This document shows, in pieces, positions 37,636 to 45,565 of a DNA stretch of 64,000 bases; within the stretch, counting starts at the first letter, position 1; each line of letters starts with the position of its first letter. The stretch covers positions 134,800-198,799 of the forward strand of contig JBFXGM010000002.1 in assembly GCA_050178015.1 (NCBI GenBank), in the 5' to 3' direction. The stretch is from Gaoshiqia sp050178015 (GTDB lineage: Bacteria > Bacteroidota > Bacteroidia > Bacteroidales > Prolixibacteraceae). The translations under genes and the position numbers were made by a program. The notes below the pieces were generated by a model that did no database searches, was not told the DNA's origin, and saw only the letters and a list, made by a program, of their open reading frames with translations.

Positions 37636-37714
37636 GAGCCTACGTTTTTTATTGCACGCCAAGACGCCAAGACGGCAGGAAAAAATCTTAGCGCCTTTGC
37701 GCCTTTGCGTGAAC
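37634..37714 (+). repeat. 81-base hairpin repeat, copy A
   Basis: Matches copy B (38221-38301) at 77 of 81 positions. The unit is an imperfect palindrome: left arm CACGCCAAGACGCCAAG (37655-37671) and right arm CTTTGCGCCTTTGCGTG (37695-37711) pair at 14 of 17 positions, and each arm is a tandem of an 8-9-base unit. It can be read as protein (HAKTPRRQEK... then LAPLRLCVN), a string I recall as a frequent false annotation in Bacteroidota and other phyla. Confidence 0.92.
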
Positions 37715-37738
37715 ATATTGTATTTCGCACAGAAGAAG

Positions 37739-37815
37739 TTTTTGAACACCAGGTCGCAGAAATGCCAGGAAACGAAAGAAAATGACTCTGCGTCTTCGCG
37801 CCTTTGCGTGAATTG
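37739..37815 (+). repeat. Degenerate hairpin repeat, copy A'
   Basis: A diverged relative of the 81-base unit lies just after copy A: ACACCAGGTCGCAGAAATGCCAGG for the left side and CTGCGTCTTCGCGCCTTTGCGTGAA for the right. The right end is near-identical to copies A and B. Together with copy A it fills the space before the GxxExxY gene. Confidence 0.7.
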
Positions 37816-37833
37816 TGACACATATAAATAAAT
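37816..37833 (+). repeat. 18-base direct repeat, copy 2
   Basis: Exact second copy of the 18-base repeat at 37618-37635, 198 bases downstream, immediately before the GxxExxY start codon at 37839. Confidence 0.9.
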
Positions 37834-37838
37834 TGCTT

Positions 37839-38216
37839 ATGACTGAAAATGAAATTTCAAGGATAATTGTTGATGCTGCCTTTGCGATACACCAACAATT
37901 GGGACCCGGTTTATTCGAATCAGTCTATGAAGAGATTCTGGTTTATGAGTTGATTGAGCAAGGGTTGCTGGTTGAACGGCAAAAAGCGGTTCCGGTAATT
38001 TGGAAAGAGAGAAAGCTGGATCATGGATTCCGGGCAGATTTGGTTGTGAACAACAAGGTTATCATCGAAATAAAATCGGTTGAAGCACTTGCGCAAGTGC
38101 ATTACAAACAGCTTTTGACATACTTGCGATTGACCTCCATAAAGCTTGGATTGTTGATCAATTTCAATGAAACTCTGATTAAAAGCGGGATACACCGGGT
38201 AGTGAACAACCTATAG
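37839..38216 (+). CDS. GxxExxY protein (PDDEXK nuclease-like), first copy
   Basis: 125 residues. The name-giving motif is at 24-30 (GLFESVY, in LGPGLFESVYE). A PD-(D/E)xK-type active site is visible: Asp67 in FRADLVVNN, Glu77 and Lys79 in IIEIKS. The C-terminal LLINFN...GIHR block is shared with the second copy in this window (56519-56911), about half of the residues being identical. Family function is unknown. It lies between hairpin repeats A/A' upstream and B downstream, and separates the alpha-2-macroglobulin gene from pbpC, which normally adjoin. The ATG at 37839 is chosen; a GTG at 37815 would start inside the repeat. Confidence 0.9.
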   Translation: MTENEISRIIVDAAFAIHQQLGPGLFESVYEEILVYELIEQGLLVERQKAVPVIWKERKLDHGFRADLVVNNKVIIEIKSVEALAQVHYKQLLTYLRLTSIKLGLLINFNETLIKSGIHRVVNNL

Positions 38217-38220
38217 AAAA

Positions 38221-38301
38221 ATGAGTATAAGTTTTTTATTTCACGCCAAGACGCCAAGACGGCAGGAAAAAATCTTAGCGCCTTTGCGCCTTTGCGTGAA
38301 C
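38221..38301 (+). repeat. 81-base hairpin repeat, copy B
   Basis: Second full copy of the hairpin repeat, four bases after the GxxExxY stop and in the same orientation as copy A. Its ATG (38221) or its terminal GTG (38296) is the only in-frame start available for pbpC, so the repeat now forms the 5' end of that gene. Confidence 0.92.
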
Positions 38302-40644
38302 TTTCCAAAAAGGGGGAAATTCTTAATTACCATCTTTCTAATCTTATTTCTCTTTTGGTGGTTCAGCCTGCCCTCACCTTTGTTTTCCGATCCGACATCA
38401 TCCGTGATTGAAAGCCGGAACGGCGAACTGCTGTGCGCTCATATTGCTCCCGACGGGCAATGGCGTTTTCCGGAGGTGGAGGCCGTTCCCGAAAAGTATA
38501 AAACCTGTGTGCTGGCTTTTGAAGATCGCCATTTTTATTACCATCCCGGATTTAACCCGGTTTCGTTGGCCCGGGCGCTGCAACAAAACATTCGCAATGG
38601 ACGGGTGGTCAGTGGCGGCAGCACAATCACCATGCAGCTAATCCGCCTTTCGCGCAAAGGAAAGCCCCGGACCATTTGGCAAAAACTGATTGAGCTTTCG
38701 CTGGCTGTCCGCGCCGAACTATCTTATTCCAAAGAAGAACTGTTGAAATTGTACGTTTCGAACGCTCCGTTTGGCGGCAACATTGTCGGACTGGATGCCG
38801 CAGCCTGGCGTTATTTTGGGCGCAACGCCGAAGATCTTTCCTGGGCCGAATCGGCCACGCTGGCGGTGCTGCCCAACGCACCCTCATTGATCTATCCAGG
38901 CAAGCAAAACGAGCTGCTGCTAAAAAAGCGCAACCGCCTGCTCGACCGATTGGAAAAGCAAGGAAAACTGGATGAAACGACTTGTAAACTAGCAAAATTG
39001 GAACCGCTTCCAAAGCAAGTGTATGCCATTCCGCAAATAGCGCCGCATTTACTGGGCCGGGTGCTGCAAGAGCACCCCGGCGAGCGGATTGTCACCACTG
39101 CTGACCGGCAATTACAGCAGCGTGTGAATGATCTGGTCCGGCAACACTTGGTGAACCTGCGGGCCAATGAAATTCACAATGCGGCGGTACTCGTGATGAA
39201 TGTAGAAAAAGGTGAAGCACTGGCCTATGTGGGAAACTCGCCCGACCCGGGAACCGGGCTGCATGGAGAACAGGTAGATGTGATATCCGCCCCTCGCAGC
39301 TCGGGGAGCATCCTGAAACCATTTCTTTACGCTGTTATGCAAGACGACGGGCTGATTCTGCCACATACGCTTGTGCCCGATATTCCCACCCAAATTGGCG
39401 GATTCAGCCCACAAAACTTCAACCTGCAATTTGAAGGGGCTGTTCCGGCGTCCAAGGCCCTGTCCAAGTCGCTTAATATTCCCGCCGTGCGCATGTTGCG
39501 CGATTTCGGGGTTGACCGTTTTCATGCGGTTCTGAAGAAGCTCAATTTCTCGAACCTGAACAAACCGGCCGGTCATTACGGACTATCGTTGATTTTGGGA
39601 GGGGCCGAAGTCAACTTATGGGATTTGGCAGGCGCCTATGCCTCCCTGGGACGCTTGCTGATCCATTACGAACAGGAAGACGGCGCAGTTTTTCAAGACG
39701 ACTTTCGGAAACCCATTTATCAACCCAAAATATTTCCAAAAGAAGAAACCCAAATAAAACCAGTTTCCGCCGGAGCAGCATGGCTTACCTTGGAAGCGTT
39801 GCTGAAAGTGAACCGGCCGGATGAAGAATCGGGTTGGGAGTCGTTTTCGTCGTCGAGGCAGGTGGCCTGGAAAACGGGTACCAGCTTTGGCTTTCGCGAC
39901 GGCTGGGCCGTAGGCATCGACCGGAACTTTGTAGTTGCGGTTTGGTGCGGCAATGCCGATGGCGAAGGCCGGCCGGGACTAACCGGGACGGCTGCCGCAG
40001 CTCCCCTGATGTTTGACGTGTTCAGCTTATTGCCGGTTGGTAACTGGTTTACCCAGCCGGTGGATGAAATGGTGCAAATCCCGGTTTGCCGGGAAAGTGG
40101 TCATCGGATCGGGCCGCACTGTGTAAACGCCGACACCACCTGGGTGATGCGAAAGGGGCTCAACACACCGCCTTGCCCATATCACCGGCTGGTCCATCTC
40201 GATCCGTCCGGGCAGTGGCAGGTCACCACCAACTGTCTGTCGGTAACCGAAATGATTCATCAATCCTGGTTTGTATTGCCCCCGGTGATGGAATGGTATT
40301 ACAAACGCCGGAATCCGTTCTACAAAACCTTGCCCCCATTTCGTGCAGGCTGCCAGGAAACCACGCAGGCCGTAATGGAGATGATCTATCCGCGCGAAAA
40401 CAACCAGGTTTTCGTTCCGGTCCAGCTGGATGGGACCCCCGGCCAGGTTATTCTTGAAGCGGCACACTCGTCACCCGCCGCAACCATTTTCTGGCATCTG
40501 GATGAAGCCTATCTGGGGCAAACTGCCGGAAATCATCAAATGCCGGTGAACCCGCAGCCCGGCAAACACCTGATCACGTTGATTGATGATGCCGGCAATT
40601 CCTTCAGTAAAAAAATGGAAGTGGTTTTGAAGAATCAGAATTAA
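38221..40644 (+). CDS. pbpC: Penicillin-binding protein 1C
   Basis: Bifunctional peptidoglycan glycosyltransferase/transpeptidase anchored in the inner membrane. The membrane anchor is FLITIFLILFLFWWFSL (about 33-49); the glycosyltransferase domain has the catalytic Glu in AFEDRHFYYHPGF and GGSTITMQL; the transpeptidase has SxxK in SSGSILKPF and KTGT in AWKTGTSFGFRDGWAVG; the C-terminal BiPBP_C domain follows (about 690-807). The first 27 residues up to VN are translated from repeat copy B and have no family similarity; the true start may be the GTG at 38296 (782 residues). It pairs functionally with the alpha-2-macroglobulin gene upstream. Confidence 0.94.
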   Translation: MSISFLFHAKTPRRQEKILAPLRLCVNFPKRGKFLITIFLILFLFWWFSLPSPLFSDPTSSVIESRNGELLCAHIAPDGQWRFPEVEAVPEKYKTCVLAFEDRHFYYHPGFNPVSLARALQQNIRNGRVVSGGSTITMQLIRLSRKGKPRTIWQKLIELSLAVRAELSYSKEELLKLYVSNAPFGGNIVGLDAAAWRYFGRNAEDLSWAESATLAVLPNAPSLIYPGKQNELLLKKRNRLLDRLEKQGKLDETTCKLAKLEPLPKQVYAIPQIAPHLLGRVLQEHPGERIVTTADRQLQQRVNDLVRQHLVNLRANEIHNAAVLVMNVEKGEALAYVGNSPDPGTGLHGEQVDVISAPRSSGSILKPFLYAVMQDDGLILPHTLVPDIPTQIGGFSPQNFNLQFEGAVPASKALSKSLNIPAVRMLRDFGVDRFHAVLKKLNFSNLNKPAGHYGLSLILGGAEVNLWDLAGAYASLGRLLIHYEQEDGAVFQDDFRKPIYQPKIFPKEETQIKPVSAGAAWLTLEALLKVNRPDEESGWESFSSSRQVAWKTGTSFGFRDGWAVGIDRNFVVAVWCGNADGEGRPGLTGTAAAAPLMFDVFSLLPVGNWFTQPVDEMVQIPVCRESGHRIGPHCVNADTTWVMRKGLNTPPCPYHRLVHLDPSGQWQVTTNCLSVTEMIHQSWFVLPPVMEWYYKRRNPFYKTLPPFRAGCQETTQAVMEMIYPRENNQVFVPVQLDGTPGQVILEAAHSSPAATIFWHLDEAYLGQTAGNHQMPVNPQPGKHLITLIDDAGNSFSKKMEVVLKNQN

Positions 40645-40741
40645 GGGAAACAAAATTTTACATGGTCTTTCTTTTCGATGAACATATCGTCAACCATTTC
40701 ACATTATTTCGTTGTAACTTTATCCGACAAATCAGCAAGCG

Positions 40742-42238
40742 ATGGAAAAAGACAAACCCTTCCAACTGAACCGCAGGAACTTTATTAAGATTTCTGCTGC
40801 CACAACTGCCGGTGCGACCCTCCTTCCTCTCGATAATTTTGCTATCGACAAGCTTCCCGCCCCCATGAAGCGGAAATTTGGAAAAATTGATTTTGAAGTG
40901 ACCACCCTCGGGTTGGGCGGACAAGCTTCGCTGCAATGGACCCCCGAAGACGTTGACCCTGTTCCCATCATCCTGAAAGCCTTTCAAATGGGCATCAACT
41001 ACTTCGACACGTCGAACCTGTACGGGCCCAGTCAGATGAACTTTGGAAAAGCCTTCCGCACACTAAACCTGGTGCCCGGCGAACCCGGTTATGAAGAGGC
41101 TTTGCGGAAATCCATCTTCCTGACAACGAAAACGCACATCCGCTGGGGGAACAACAACTTCCCGCCAGATAGTGAAAAGGTCCGTAACTGGACAAACGGC
41201 GATCATGGCCTCGGCGCCATAGGCGACCTGAAACGTTCGCTTTCGCAGCTATTTGGCGACGGAAAAGGGAATTATCCGGATGGCGCCTATGTGGACATGA
41301 TTTTGGCGCACAACCTGAATTTTATGGAAGAGGTGGACGTACTCTTCAAAGGACTGGAAACACCGCTCGACCCCAATGGCGGGTTTGGCGCTTTTGTAGC
41401 CCTGCGCGATTACCGCGATGGCACCAACCACACCGGCCTCAACCCGAAACATGAAAAACTGGTGAAACACATCGGTTTTTCGGGTCATTACAGTGCCCCG
41501 GTGATGATGGAAATGATCCAGCGCGACCAGTACGGAATTCTGGACGCCATGCTGGTGGCCATCAACCTCAACGACCGCCGCATGTTCAACATGCAGTACA
41601 ACGCTATTCCGCTGGCCAAGGCCAAAAACATGGGCATCATTGCCATGAAGGTGTTTGCCGATGGCGCTATGTACGATAAGGAAGCCAAGTGGTCGAACAA
41701 CCCAAGCGACGTGGTGCGCCGGGTTGGGACAGCCGCCATTCCCAGCCGCCCGTTGGTCGAATATTCGCTGACAACGCCGGGGGTACACACCGCCATCATC
41801 GGCATCGGCCATATTGACGACGATCCGATGAAATGTCAGCTAGTGCAGAATTTTTATGCCGCTCAGGTGGAACCCGAATCGCTGACAGAAGCCGAACGCC
41901 GGAGGATTGAAGAACTCGGGTTGAAGGCCAAGGACGGACAGGCCAACTACTTTCAAATCGAAAAAAATGAATTGAGCGCTCCCAATGATGTTTCGTTTCA
42001 GCAAAATGGAAATGCAGCAGAACTGGCATGGGGCATGGCCTTTGCCGGCGACGAACCGGTCAGCCATTACGAAATCCTGAAAAACGGAAAAAAAGTGGAC
42101 GAGAAAAAACATGTGCCTATCCTCACAAAAGACAAGCATTTGTACCGGGATGCCACCTCCCAACCGGGCGACGAATACCAGGTAGTGGCTGTTGACCGGA
42201 TTGGCCGAAAAGCGGCATCACAGCCATTCAATGTTTAA
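40742..42238 (+). CDS. Exported aldo/keto reductase with C-terminal beta domain
   Basis: 498 residues. The N-terminus is a twin-arginine signal (NRRNFIKISAATTAGATLLPL), so the enzyme is exported folded. The AKR barrel (about 40-400) begins KIDFEVTTLGLGGQASL and has the FDTSNLYG motif (catalytic Asp and Tyr) and GFSGHYSAPVMMEMI. The C-terminal 75 residues (ELAWGMAFAGDEPVSHYEILKNGKKV...YQVVAVDRIGRKA) look like a fibronectin type III-like domain. Substrate is unknown. A terminator follows. Confidence 0.87.
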   Translation: MEKDKPFQLNRRNFIKISAATTAGATLLPLDNFAIDKLPAPMKRKFGKIDFEVTTLGLGGQASLQWTPEDVDPVPIILKAFQMGINYFDTSNLYGPSQMNFGKAFRTLNLVPGEPGYEEALRKSIFLTTKTHIRWGNNNFPPDSEKVRNWTNGDHGLGAIGDLKRSLSQLFGDGKGNYPDGAYVDMILAHNLNFMEEVDVLFKGLETPLDPNGGFGAFVALRDYRDGTNHTGLNPKHEKLVKHIGFSGHYSAPVMMEMIQRDQYGILDAMLVAINLNDRRMFNMQYNAIPLAKAKNMGIIAMKVFADGAMYDKEAKWSNNPSDVVRRVGTAAIPSRPLVEYSLTTPGVHTAIIGIGHIDDDPMKCQLVQNFYAAQVEPESLTEAERRRIEELGLKAKDGQANYFQIEKNELSAPNDVSFQQNGNAAELAWGMAFAGDEPVSHYEILKNGKKVDEKKHVPILTKDKHLYRDATSQPGDEYQVVAVDRIGRKAASQPFNV

Positions 42239-42250
42239 AAGAAACCAGGA

Positions 42251-42286
42251 AGCCTGTTTGTTATTTCCAAAAACCAACAGGCTTTT
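42251..42286 (+). terminator. Terminator after the aldo/keto reductase
   Basis: AGCCTGTT (42251-42258), loop of about 17, AACAGGCT (42276-42283) and a T run, 12 bases past the stop. Confidence 0.75.
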
Positions 42287-42367
42287 CTATTTTTACACAG
42301 AAATTTGGGACTCACGCCAACCTTTTTGTTGAACAGGGGTTCTAGTAAAAGCTTTAAAGTTAAAATT

Positions 42368-43033
42368 ATGGTTGACAGATTGTCTGACCCCATTGGGCGA
42401 TTGATGGGACTTCGTTACAAATCGCATCCCTGGCACGGTATTGCCATCGGGAAAGGTGCCCCGGAAAAAGTTACTGCCTTTATCGAAGTCGTTCCGACCG
42501 ACACGGTGAAATATGAAATTGACAAGGACAGTGGCTATTTACGCATCGACCGGCCACAAAAATATTCAAACGTGGTGCCTGCCTTATATGGATTTATTCC
42601 GCAAACGTTTTGCGGCGACTCCGTGGGCGAATATTGCATGGAAAAGACCGGAAAAGAAGGAATTCGCGGCGATGGCGACCCGATCGATATTTGTGTGCTC
42701 ACCGAGAAAGACATCACTCACGGGGATATCCTGGTGCATGCCCGGCCCATTGGCGGTTTTCGCATGATTGACGGTAACGAGGCGGATGACAAAATTATTG
42801 CCGTACTCAACAACGATGTGGTTTATGAAGGTTATAAAGATGTGGCCGACCTTCCATCGATTGTGGTTGAGCGTTTGAAGCACTACTTCCTTACCTATAA
42901 AGATATGCCGGGAAAAGATAAGGACACCGAAATTACGCATACCTATGGAGCGGCAGAGGCTTTTGAAGTCATTCAGCGCTCGATGGATGATTACCAGAAA
43001 CGGTTCGACAACCTGGGAAAATTGCTTTACTAA
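42368..43033 (+). CDS. ppa: Inorganic pyrophosphatase (family I)
   Basis: Hydrolyses pyrophosphate from biosynthetic reactions in the cytoplasm. The ATG at 42368 (MVDRLSDPIGRLMGLRYKSHPWHGI) gives 221 residues, slightly longer than the E. coli enzyme. The family I signature is DGDPIDICVL with metal-binding aspartates; KYEIDKDSGYLRIDRP and YGFIPQTFCGD are also diagnostic. A longer frame from 42305 is not supported. A strong terminator follows. Confidence 0.95.
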   Translation: MVDRLSDPIGRLMGLRYKSHPWHGIAIGKGAPEKVTAFIEVVPTDTVKYEIDKDSGYLRIDRPQKYSNVVPALYGFIPQTFCGDSVGEYCMEKTGKEGIRGDGDPIDICVLTEKDITHGDILVHARPIGGFRMIDGNEADDKIIAVLNNDVVYEGYKDVADLPSIVVERLKHYFLTYKDMPGKDKDTEITHTYGAAEAFEVIQRSMDDYQKRFDNLGKLLY

Positions 43034-43040
43034 ATACAAA

Positions 43041-43067
43041 AAAGTCCGGCTCACACCGGACTTTTTC
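43041..43067 (+). terminator. Terminator after ppa
   Basis: AAAGTCCGG, loop CTCACA, CCGGACTTT (43041-43064) with T run; symmetric enough to serve the convergent lipoprotein gene too. Confidence 0.85.
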
Positions 43068-43093
43068 ATTTTATACATCAAGCAGTATCCGTT

Positions 43094-43936
43094 CTAATTT
43101 TCCTCCCAGTTCAGTTCAACTTCAACACTTTCTCCGTCTTTCGAAACCACCACGTTATTGTCGCAAGTACCGTCACCATAATCTACCGTGATGGCAGTTT
43201 CCCCGTTTTTCACAATTTCCAGGATTCCGCTAACAATATGCCGGCACGATCCCATGATAACAAGCGGCTCAATAGTTTGTCGCGTGTAGCGGTCACCTCC
43301 GGGAAAGGTAAGGGTGGCCGTTCCTTCTGCCTCGATTACATTATCCGAAATGTCGAGAGGTGTATTAAATCCCGCCACCAGCGAACGGGTGATGTCAGCT
43401 GTACGGTTCAGGCTGAGGGTTTCGTTCCAGGTAAAGGTAATGTTGCTGACCGTGCGGAAAGAAACCAGGTTTTGCTGAAACGCTTCGGTCGTAATTGTCA
43501 TGCTACCGGAAACCGCCACCGTGTCTATGACAAAATTTTCGAATTCGATGATACGCTCCGCTCCTTCCTGGAACCAGGGAGCTGTTTTGGTGATGACGAT
43601 CGTCCCGCTTTTGCGGTGTCCCCACAGCCCGTCGCATCCGTCGCCATAGTCAACGGTAACCACGACTGGGAAAATTGTTTCTTCCGTAACGTCAATCGTT
43701 ACCGTAGCGCAAGGCCCGCCAACCTGAGCTGACTTCTGCATGTTCGAGGACTCTGATGAAGCAGAGAAATAATCAACCTCGCCTTCCAAATCTTCCAGCA
43801 AGTTTGTTGCTTGGTTTTCAGCCAGGATAATTTCAACAATTTCGTCAGTTACCCCCTCGGTATCATGATCGTTTTTTTGGCAAGAGGCCAGGGACAACAA
43901 AAAAACGACTGGCAATAAAACGTTCCATGTTTTCAT
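43094..43936 (-). CDS. Lipoprotein of unknown function
   Basis: 280 residues from the ATG at 43936. The signal peptide ends in LASC (lipobox Cys near residue 19), so the protein is lipidated and periplasmic or outer-membrane. The mature part contains two repeats of a Cys-containing pattern ending in VDYGDGC or VDYGDGTC (VVTVDYGDGCDGLWGHRKSGTIVI and AITVDYGDGTCDNNVVVS), which suggests duplicated beta domains of about 130 residues. I recall similar paired-DYGDGC proteins in Bacteroidota but no function. It stands alone, convergent with ppa. Confidence 0.75.
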   Translation of the reverse strand: MKTWNVLLPVVFLLSLASCQKNDHDTEGVTDEIVEIILAENQATNLLEDLEGEVDYFSASSESSNMQKSAQVGGPCATVTIDVTEETIFPVVVTVDYGDGCDGLWGHRKSGTIVITKTAPWFQEGAERIIEFENFVIDTVAVSGSMTITTEAFQQNLVSFRTVSNITFTWNETLSLNRTADITRSLVAGFNTPLDISDNVIEAEGTATLTFPGGDRYTRQTIEPLVIMGSCRHIVSGILEIVKNGETAITVDYGDGTCDNNVVVSKDGESVEVELNWEEN

Positions 43937-44030
43937 ACTCGCTTGTTTTTCAATTGTTTTATCAATGTTCAATATAAGAAATTCAGCCTCAATTATAACT
44001 CATGCCTGTCCAACTAATTGCCCAAGCCTT

Positions 44031-44525
44031 CTATTTTCTTTTCAGGTTGATGTATGAATAATCAAACCCATTTTTTTCGTCGTGAAAATCTTCGCGGCTG
44101 AATTCGGCCCAATCCGTAAAATTGATTTCCGGGAAATATACATCGGCATCAAAATCCTGATGCACCACCGTCAGGTACAATTTACCGGCAAGCGGGTAAA
44201 ACTGGCGGTAGATCATTCCGCCACCAATGATGAACGCCTCCTTTTCAGCCTTCACTTTCGCGATGGCCTCTTCGATGGAGAAAACCGTTTCGCACCCTTC
44301 AAAATGATCATCCGGGTTGTCGGTAATCACAATGTGGCGACGATTGGGCAGTGGCCATTTAGGCAACGACAACAAGGTATTTCGCCCCATAATAATCGTG
44401 TGGCCCGAGGTAATTTCTTTGAAATGTTTCAGGTCGTTGGGCAAGTGGAACAATAAATCGTTGTTTTTGCCAATGGCAAAGTTCTGTGCAATGGCAACAA
44501 TGATGGAAATATTTTCGTGGATCAT
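44031..44525 (-). CDS. folA: Dihydrofolate reductase
   Basis: Reduces dihydrofolate to tetrahydrofolate with NADPH, regenerating the cofactor used by thymidylate synthase encoded just upstream. The ATG at 44525 gives 164 residues: ISIIVAIAQNFAIGKNNDLLFHLPNDLKHFKEIT (conserved Asp in LPNDL), MGRNTLLSLP, AFIIGGGMIYRQF. A longer frame starting at 44591 would run through the thyA-folA hairpin and is not supported. The thyA-folA pair is classic. Confidence 0.95.
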   Translation of the reverse strand: MIHENISIIVAIAQNFAIGKNNDLLFHLPNDLKHFKEITSGHTIIMGRNTLLSLPKWPLPNRRHIVITDNPDDHFEGCETVFSIEEAIAKVKAEKEAFIIGGGMIYRQFYPLAGKLYLTVVHQDFDADVYFPEINFTDWAEFSREDFHDEKNGFDYSYINLKRK

Positions 44526-44559
44526 TTTCTTACTGGTTAAACAGATGAGTATTTTAAAT

Positions 44560-44592
44560 ATTGAGGGCTTCACATGATGTGAAACCCTCAAT
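44560..44592 (-). promoter_or_regulatory. Hairpin between thyA and folA
   Basis: ATTGAGGG(C)TTCAC, loop ATGAT, GTGAA(A)CCCTCAAT: two arms of 8 and 5 bases, nearly perfect. It lies 11 bases past the thyA stop and 34 bases before the folA start on the minus strand. Only ATTTAAAAT follows on that strand, so it is a weak terminator at best and more likely controls the ratio of folA to thyA or stabilises the message. Confidence 0.55.
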
Positions 44593-44603
44593 CGCTTTTA
44601 TCT

Positions 44604-45398
44604 TTAAACAGAAACTTTCCCCGGGATATGCGGGTGAGAATCGTAATTTACCAACTCAAAATCTTCGTATTTAAAATCGAAAATAGATTTCACGTCCGGG
44701 TTAATTTTCATTTGCGGCAGCGGTTTGGGTTCGCGTGTCAACTGAAGCTTCACCTGCTCCAGGTGGTTTTGGTAAATATGCACATCGCCGCCGGTCCACA
44801 CGAAGTCGCCGGGCTTCAAGCCCATAACCTGGGCCATCATCAGGGTCAGCAAAGCGTAGGAAGCAATGTTGAACGGAACGCCCAGAAAGACATCGCAACT
44901 GCGCTGGTATAGCTGGCACGACAATTTGCCGTTAGCCACATAAAACTGAAACAAAAGGTGGCACGGCGGCAGGGCCATTTTATCCAACTCGCCAACATTC
45001 CAGGCGCTGACCAGATGGCGGCGCGAATCCGGATTGTTTTTTAGCGAGTTGACCACCTCTGAAATTTGGTCAACATGTCCGCCGGACGGTGTTGGCCACG
45101 ATCGCCACTGGTACCCGTAAATGTGGCCCAGGTCGCCGTTCTCGTCAGCCCACTCGTTCCAAATCCGTACCCCGTTATCGGTGAGGTATTTGATATTGGT
45201 GTCGCCGGCCAGGAACCACAACAGCTCGTGAATAATCGACTTCAGGTGCAATTTTTTAGTCGTCAAAGCGGGAAAACCTTCTTCCAGGTTAAAGCGCATC
45301 TGGTGTCCGAAAACACTAATAGTCCCGGTTCCCGTACGGTCTTTCTTTTCCGCACCGTTTTTCAGGACATGATCCAGTAAATCAAGATATTGCTTCAT
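44604..45398 (-). CDS. thyA: Thymidylate synthase
   Basis: Methylates dUMP to dTMP using methylenetetrahydrofolate. At 264 residues it has the same length and numbering as E. coli ThyA: catalytic Cys146 in LPPCHLLFQFYV, folate/dUMP-binding RSCDVFLGVPFNIASYALL, and the C-terminal IPGKVSV. It precedes folA across a hairpin. Confidence 0.97.
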   Translation of the reverse strand: MKQYLDLLDHVLKNGAEKKDRTGTGTISVFGHQMRFNLEEGFPALTTKKLHLKSIIHELLWFLAGDTNIKYLTDNGVRIWNEWADENGDLGHIYGYQWRSWPTPSGGHVDQISEVVNSLKNNPDSRRHLVSAWNVGELDKMALPPCHLLFQFYVANGKLSCQLYQRSCDVFLGVPFNIASYALLTLMMAQVMGLKPGDFVWTGGDVHIYQNHLEQVKLQLTREPKPLPQMKINPDVKSIFDFKYEDFELVNYDSHPHIPGKVSV

Positions 45399-45504
45399 GG
45401 TAAACTTCCTTCAGGAAAAATCAAAATTGTGCGGAAAGTTACTGGTTTTAGCCTGAATCGCCAAGCGGGAACAGAAAAGATCGGAACATACCGAAAGGCT
45501 AAAC

Positions 45505-45540
45505 ACAAAAAAGAAGCGCAAGCCAGCCTGGTTGCGCTTC
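45505..45540 (-). terminator. Terminator after the sugar-binding lipoprotein gene
   Basis: GAAGCGCAA (45513-45521), loop, TTGCGCTTC (45532-45540); on the minus strand followed by TTTTTTGTG. A 9-bp stem about 25 bases past the stop. Confidence 0.85.
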
Positions 45541-45565
45541 CATAAAGGGTTTTGGAAACATAGTA

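Noticed and set aside
37634..37831. A 65-residue open frame reading HAKTPRRQEK... between the alpha-2-macroglobulin and GxxExxY genes
   Set aside because: It consists wholly of the hairpin repeat and its degenerate companion; the same string appears at the pbpC start by virtue of the repeat, so it is not a gene.
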